DNA from: Thiobacillus denitrificans
Lineage (GTDB): Bacteria; Pseudomonadota; Gammaproteobacteria; Burkholderiales; Thiobacillaceae
Reading direction: 5' to 3'
Length of the DNA stretch: 42,132 bases
Assembly: GCF_001530125.1 (NCBI RefSeq)
Contig: NZ_LDUG01000033.1
Location: 1-42,132, forward strand
Part shown: positions 40,945-42,132 of the stretch, in pieces
How the letters are laid out: every line of letters starts with the position of its first letter
How positions within the stretch are numbered: position 1 is the first letter of the stretch
Translations under genes and position numbers: made by a program
Notes under the pieces: model-generated
What the model was told of the DNA's origin: nothing
What the model saw: only the letters and a program-made list of their open reading frames with translations
Database searches by the model: none

Positions 40945-41519
40945 ATTCCATGGCGGCCTGCGTGCAGGCGCGTTATCGTCGTCGCGTATCCGTCCAGGTC
41001 CGAGGCGTTATCCAACAAAGGCCGAAACCGGGGGGCGGGCCAGGAAATCGGATGACATCGCGCCCTGGCGATGCCGCTCTCCCCGCTAGCCCGATTCACC
41101 ACAACAGCTTCCGTCCGGAACCCGTAACGCTGTCTCACTACACATCAAACGGCCGATGTGATTTCCCTGCTCGACTAGCCAGTAGAGTTCGGGATGTTGC
41201 GCTTTTTTTATGTATGTTTTTTTACAGCACACCTATGCCACCTTGCTCCCGGAAAACCGGCGAACTGCATGCGCAGCATCATGATTCGCAGCAATACAGG
41301 TTCAACTCTCGTTTCTTGCAAGGGACACTTTCCCGCCGCTGTGGCAAGCGGGTCATTGTCGGCAAGGTCCGGCTAAATACCGTCCCTGCGGGACATATGT
41401 TGTCGACCTACGACCAACTGGAATGTGAATAAGTCGTAATGGCTCGCGGACTGAAAATGGTTCAGAGGCATAAATTAAGTGGGGTATCCATACAAATGCG
41501 GCGATGCTAGCATTCTTGG
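40945..41519. other. Long leader/promoter region upstream of the EPS cluster; repeat debris
   Basis: About 575 bp without a supported gene. Going upstream from the EPS start, it has the GCCTGC palindrome near 40964-40977, poly-T/poly-A stretches near 41202-41223, and from ~41310 the fragments of the dispersed GTCGGGAA-type repeat (AAGGGACACTTTCCCGCC, GTCCCTGCGGGAC at about 41383-41395, TCGACCTACGACC). No epsA-type regulator gene and no sigma-54 box was found. The EPS promoter most likely lies in 40950-41300. Confidence 0.45.
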
Positions 41520-42132
41520 ATGGAGAGCCCGAAGCTGCGACATCGGCCAGTGGCCGGCAAGGATTACTCCAAGAACTACGCAGACTTTCTCGGCTGGTTC
41601 CCTGATGATGCCGCTTGCCTCGACTATCTTGATTGGCTCCGTTGGCCGGAGGCTTTTCGTGTCCAGAATGCTCTGGCAATGCGGGGTGGCGTATGAGCGA
41701 TAACCGATGGTGGTGCAAGGTATGTCGGCGCCGGGTGTCTGCCACAGCAGGCACCCTCTTTCATCACACGAAAACACCCCTTACGGTATGGTTCGCGACC
41801 GCCTGGCACATGACGGCGCCGAAGAACGGGGTGTCCGCCAAGACCCTCCATCGCCTTCTTGGATTCGGCTCCTACCAGACTGCCTGGGCGATGCTTCACC
41901 GCTTCCGCTCCGCCATTGGTCACGCCGAGCATGATCGGCTGTCCGGCGATGTCGAAGTGGATGCGACCATGATTGGCGGCGTTCGGCCTGGGAAGCGCGG
42001 ACGCGGGGCTGCTGGCAAGGCTCTCGTCGCAGTGGCGGTTGAACAGATGCAGCCAAAAGGATTCGGTCGGTGCCGGATTCAAGTCATCCCCAACGCCGAA
42101 ACAGGCGCTCTGCGATCCTTTCTCCTGGCTCA
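41520..42132 (+). pseudogene. IS1595-family transposase, frameshifted and cut by the window edge
   Basis: The first frame from ATG 41520 reads MESPKLRHRPVAGKDYSKNYADFLGWFPDDAACLDYLDWLRWPE, the N-terminus of IS1595-type transposases. After WPE (codon ending 41651) the homology moves to another frame: GFSCPECSGNAGWRMSDNRWWCKVCRRRVSATAGTLFHHTKTPL, with a zinc ribbon (C-x2-C...C-x2-C), then WHMTAPKNGVSAKTLHRLLGFGSYQTAWAMLHR and DVEVDATMIGGVRPGKRGRG (first catalytic Asp). One base appears to be missing in the G run at 41651-41652. The stop created in the first frame lies near 41696. The rest of the gene is off-window, so the second half of the active site cannot be seen. Left end of the element is probably between 41430 and 41519; no inverted repeat was confirmed. 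Confidence 0.75.

Overview
The window looks like the chromosome of a GC-rich betaproteobacterium, most likely of the Nitrosomonadales / Methylophilales / Gallionellales type. The grounds are family-level: a complete exosortase-B extracellular polysaccharide (EPS) locus of the 'methanolan' type (EpsD/E/F/G/I/L, XrtB, a CAAX-type protease), several PEP-CTERM proteins with the VPEA-x-TYAMMLAGLGL tail, and many small palindromic dispersed repeats. Almost all genes lie on the minus strand. The exceptions are the fragment at the left edge, one small acidic protein, a rhomboid protease and an insertion-sequence transposase at the right edge.

Layout. 1-5.9 kb: the end of a degenerate GGDEF protein, then four cell-surface candidates with PEP-CTERM tails (a trypsin-like protease, an FxDxF-type protein and two of unknown function), separated by long spacers with palindromes, terminators, a MITE-like element and a probable cyclic-di-GMP-I riboswitch upstream of the second PEP-CTERM gene. 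5.9-9.7 kb: a subtilisin-like protease with an unusual non-PEP C-terminal anchor, preceded on the same strand by a second small exosortase and its membrane partner; I propose these three form a separate sorting system. 9.9-13.3 kb: a periplasmic metallophosphoesterase, a rhomboid protease and a Tat-exported multicopper oxidase. 13.4-31.4 kb: the variable part of the EPS locus: WecB/TagA/CpsF glycosyltransferase, VanZ-like protein, UDP-GlcNAc 2-epimerase, glycosyltransferases, acetyltransferases, a methyltransferase, a glycoside hydrolase, a Wzy/ligase-like polymerase, a Wzx flippase and the GDP-fucose pathway (Fcl, Gmd). 31.5-40.9 kb: the conserved export and sorting part: EpsI, XrtB, EpsG, EpsF, EpsE, EpsL, CAAX protease, EpsD and the initiating undecaprenyl-phosphate sugar phosphotransferase. 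41.5 kb to the end: an IS1595-family transposase with a frameshift.

How it fits together. The phosphotransferase starts the repeat unit on undecaprenyl phosphate; glycosyltransferases, GDP-fucose and UDP-ManNAc enzymes and modifying enzymes finish it; Wzx flips it, the O-antigen-ligase-like protein polymerises it, and EpsE/F/G (with EpsL and EpsD at the outer membrane/periplasm) control length and export. XrtB is the expected processing enzyme for the PEP-CTERM proteins. The riboswitch and the GGDEF remnant hint that matrix proteins are under c-di-GMP control. Between 14.4 and 16.3 kb there are decayed copies of two neighbouring genes (metallophosphoesterase and WecB-type glycosyltransferase), and one glycosyltransferase gene has a sharp internal change in base composition, so the variable part has been rearranged repeatedly. 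Everything here is from reading the sequence; no database search was run.
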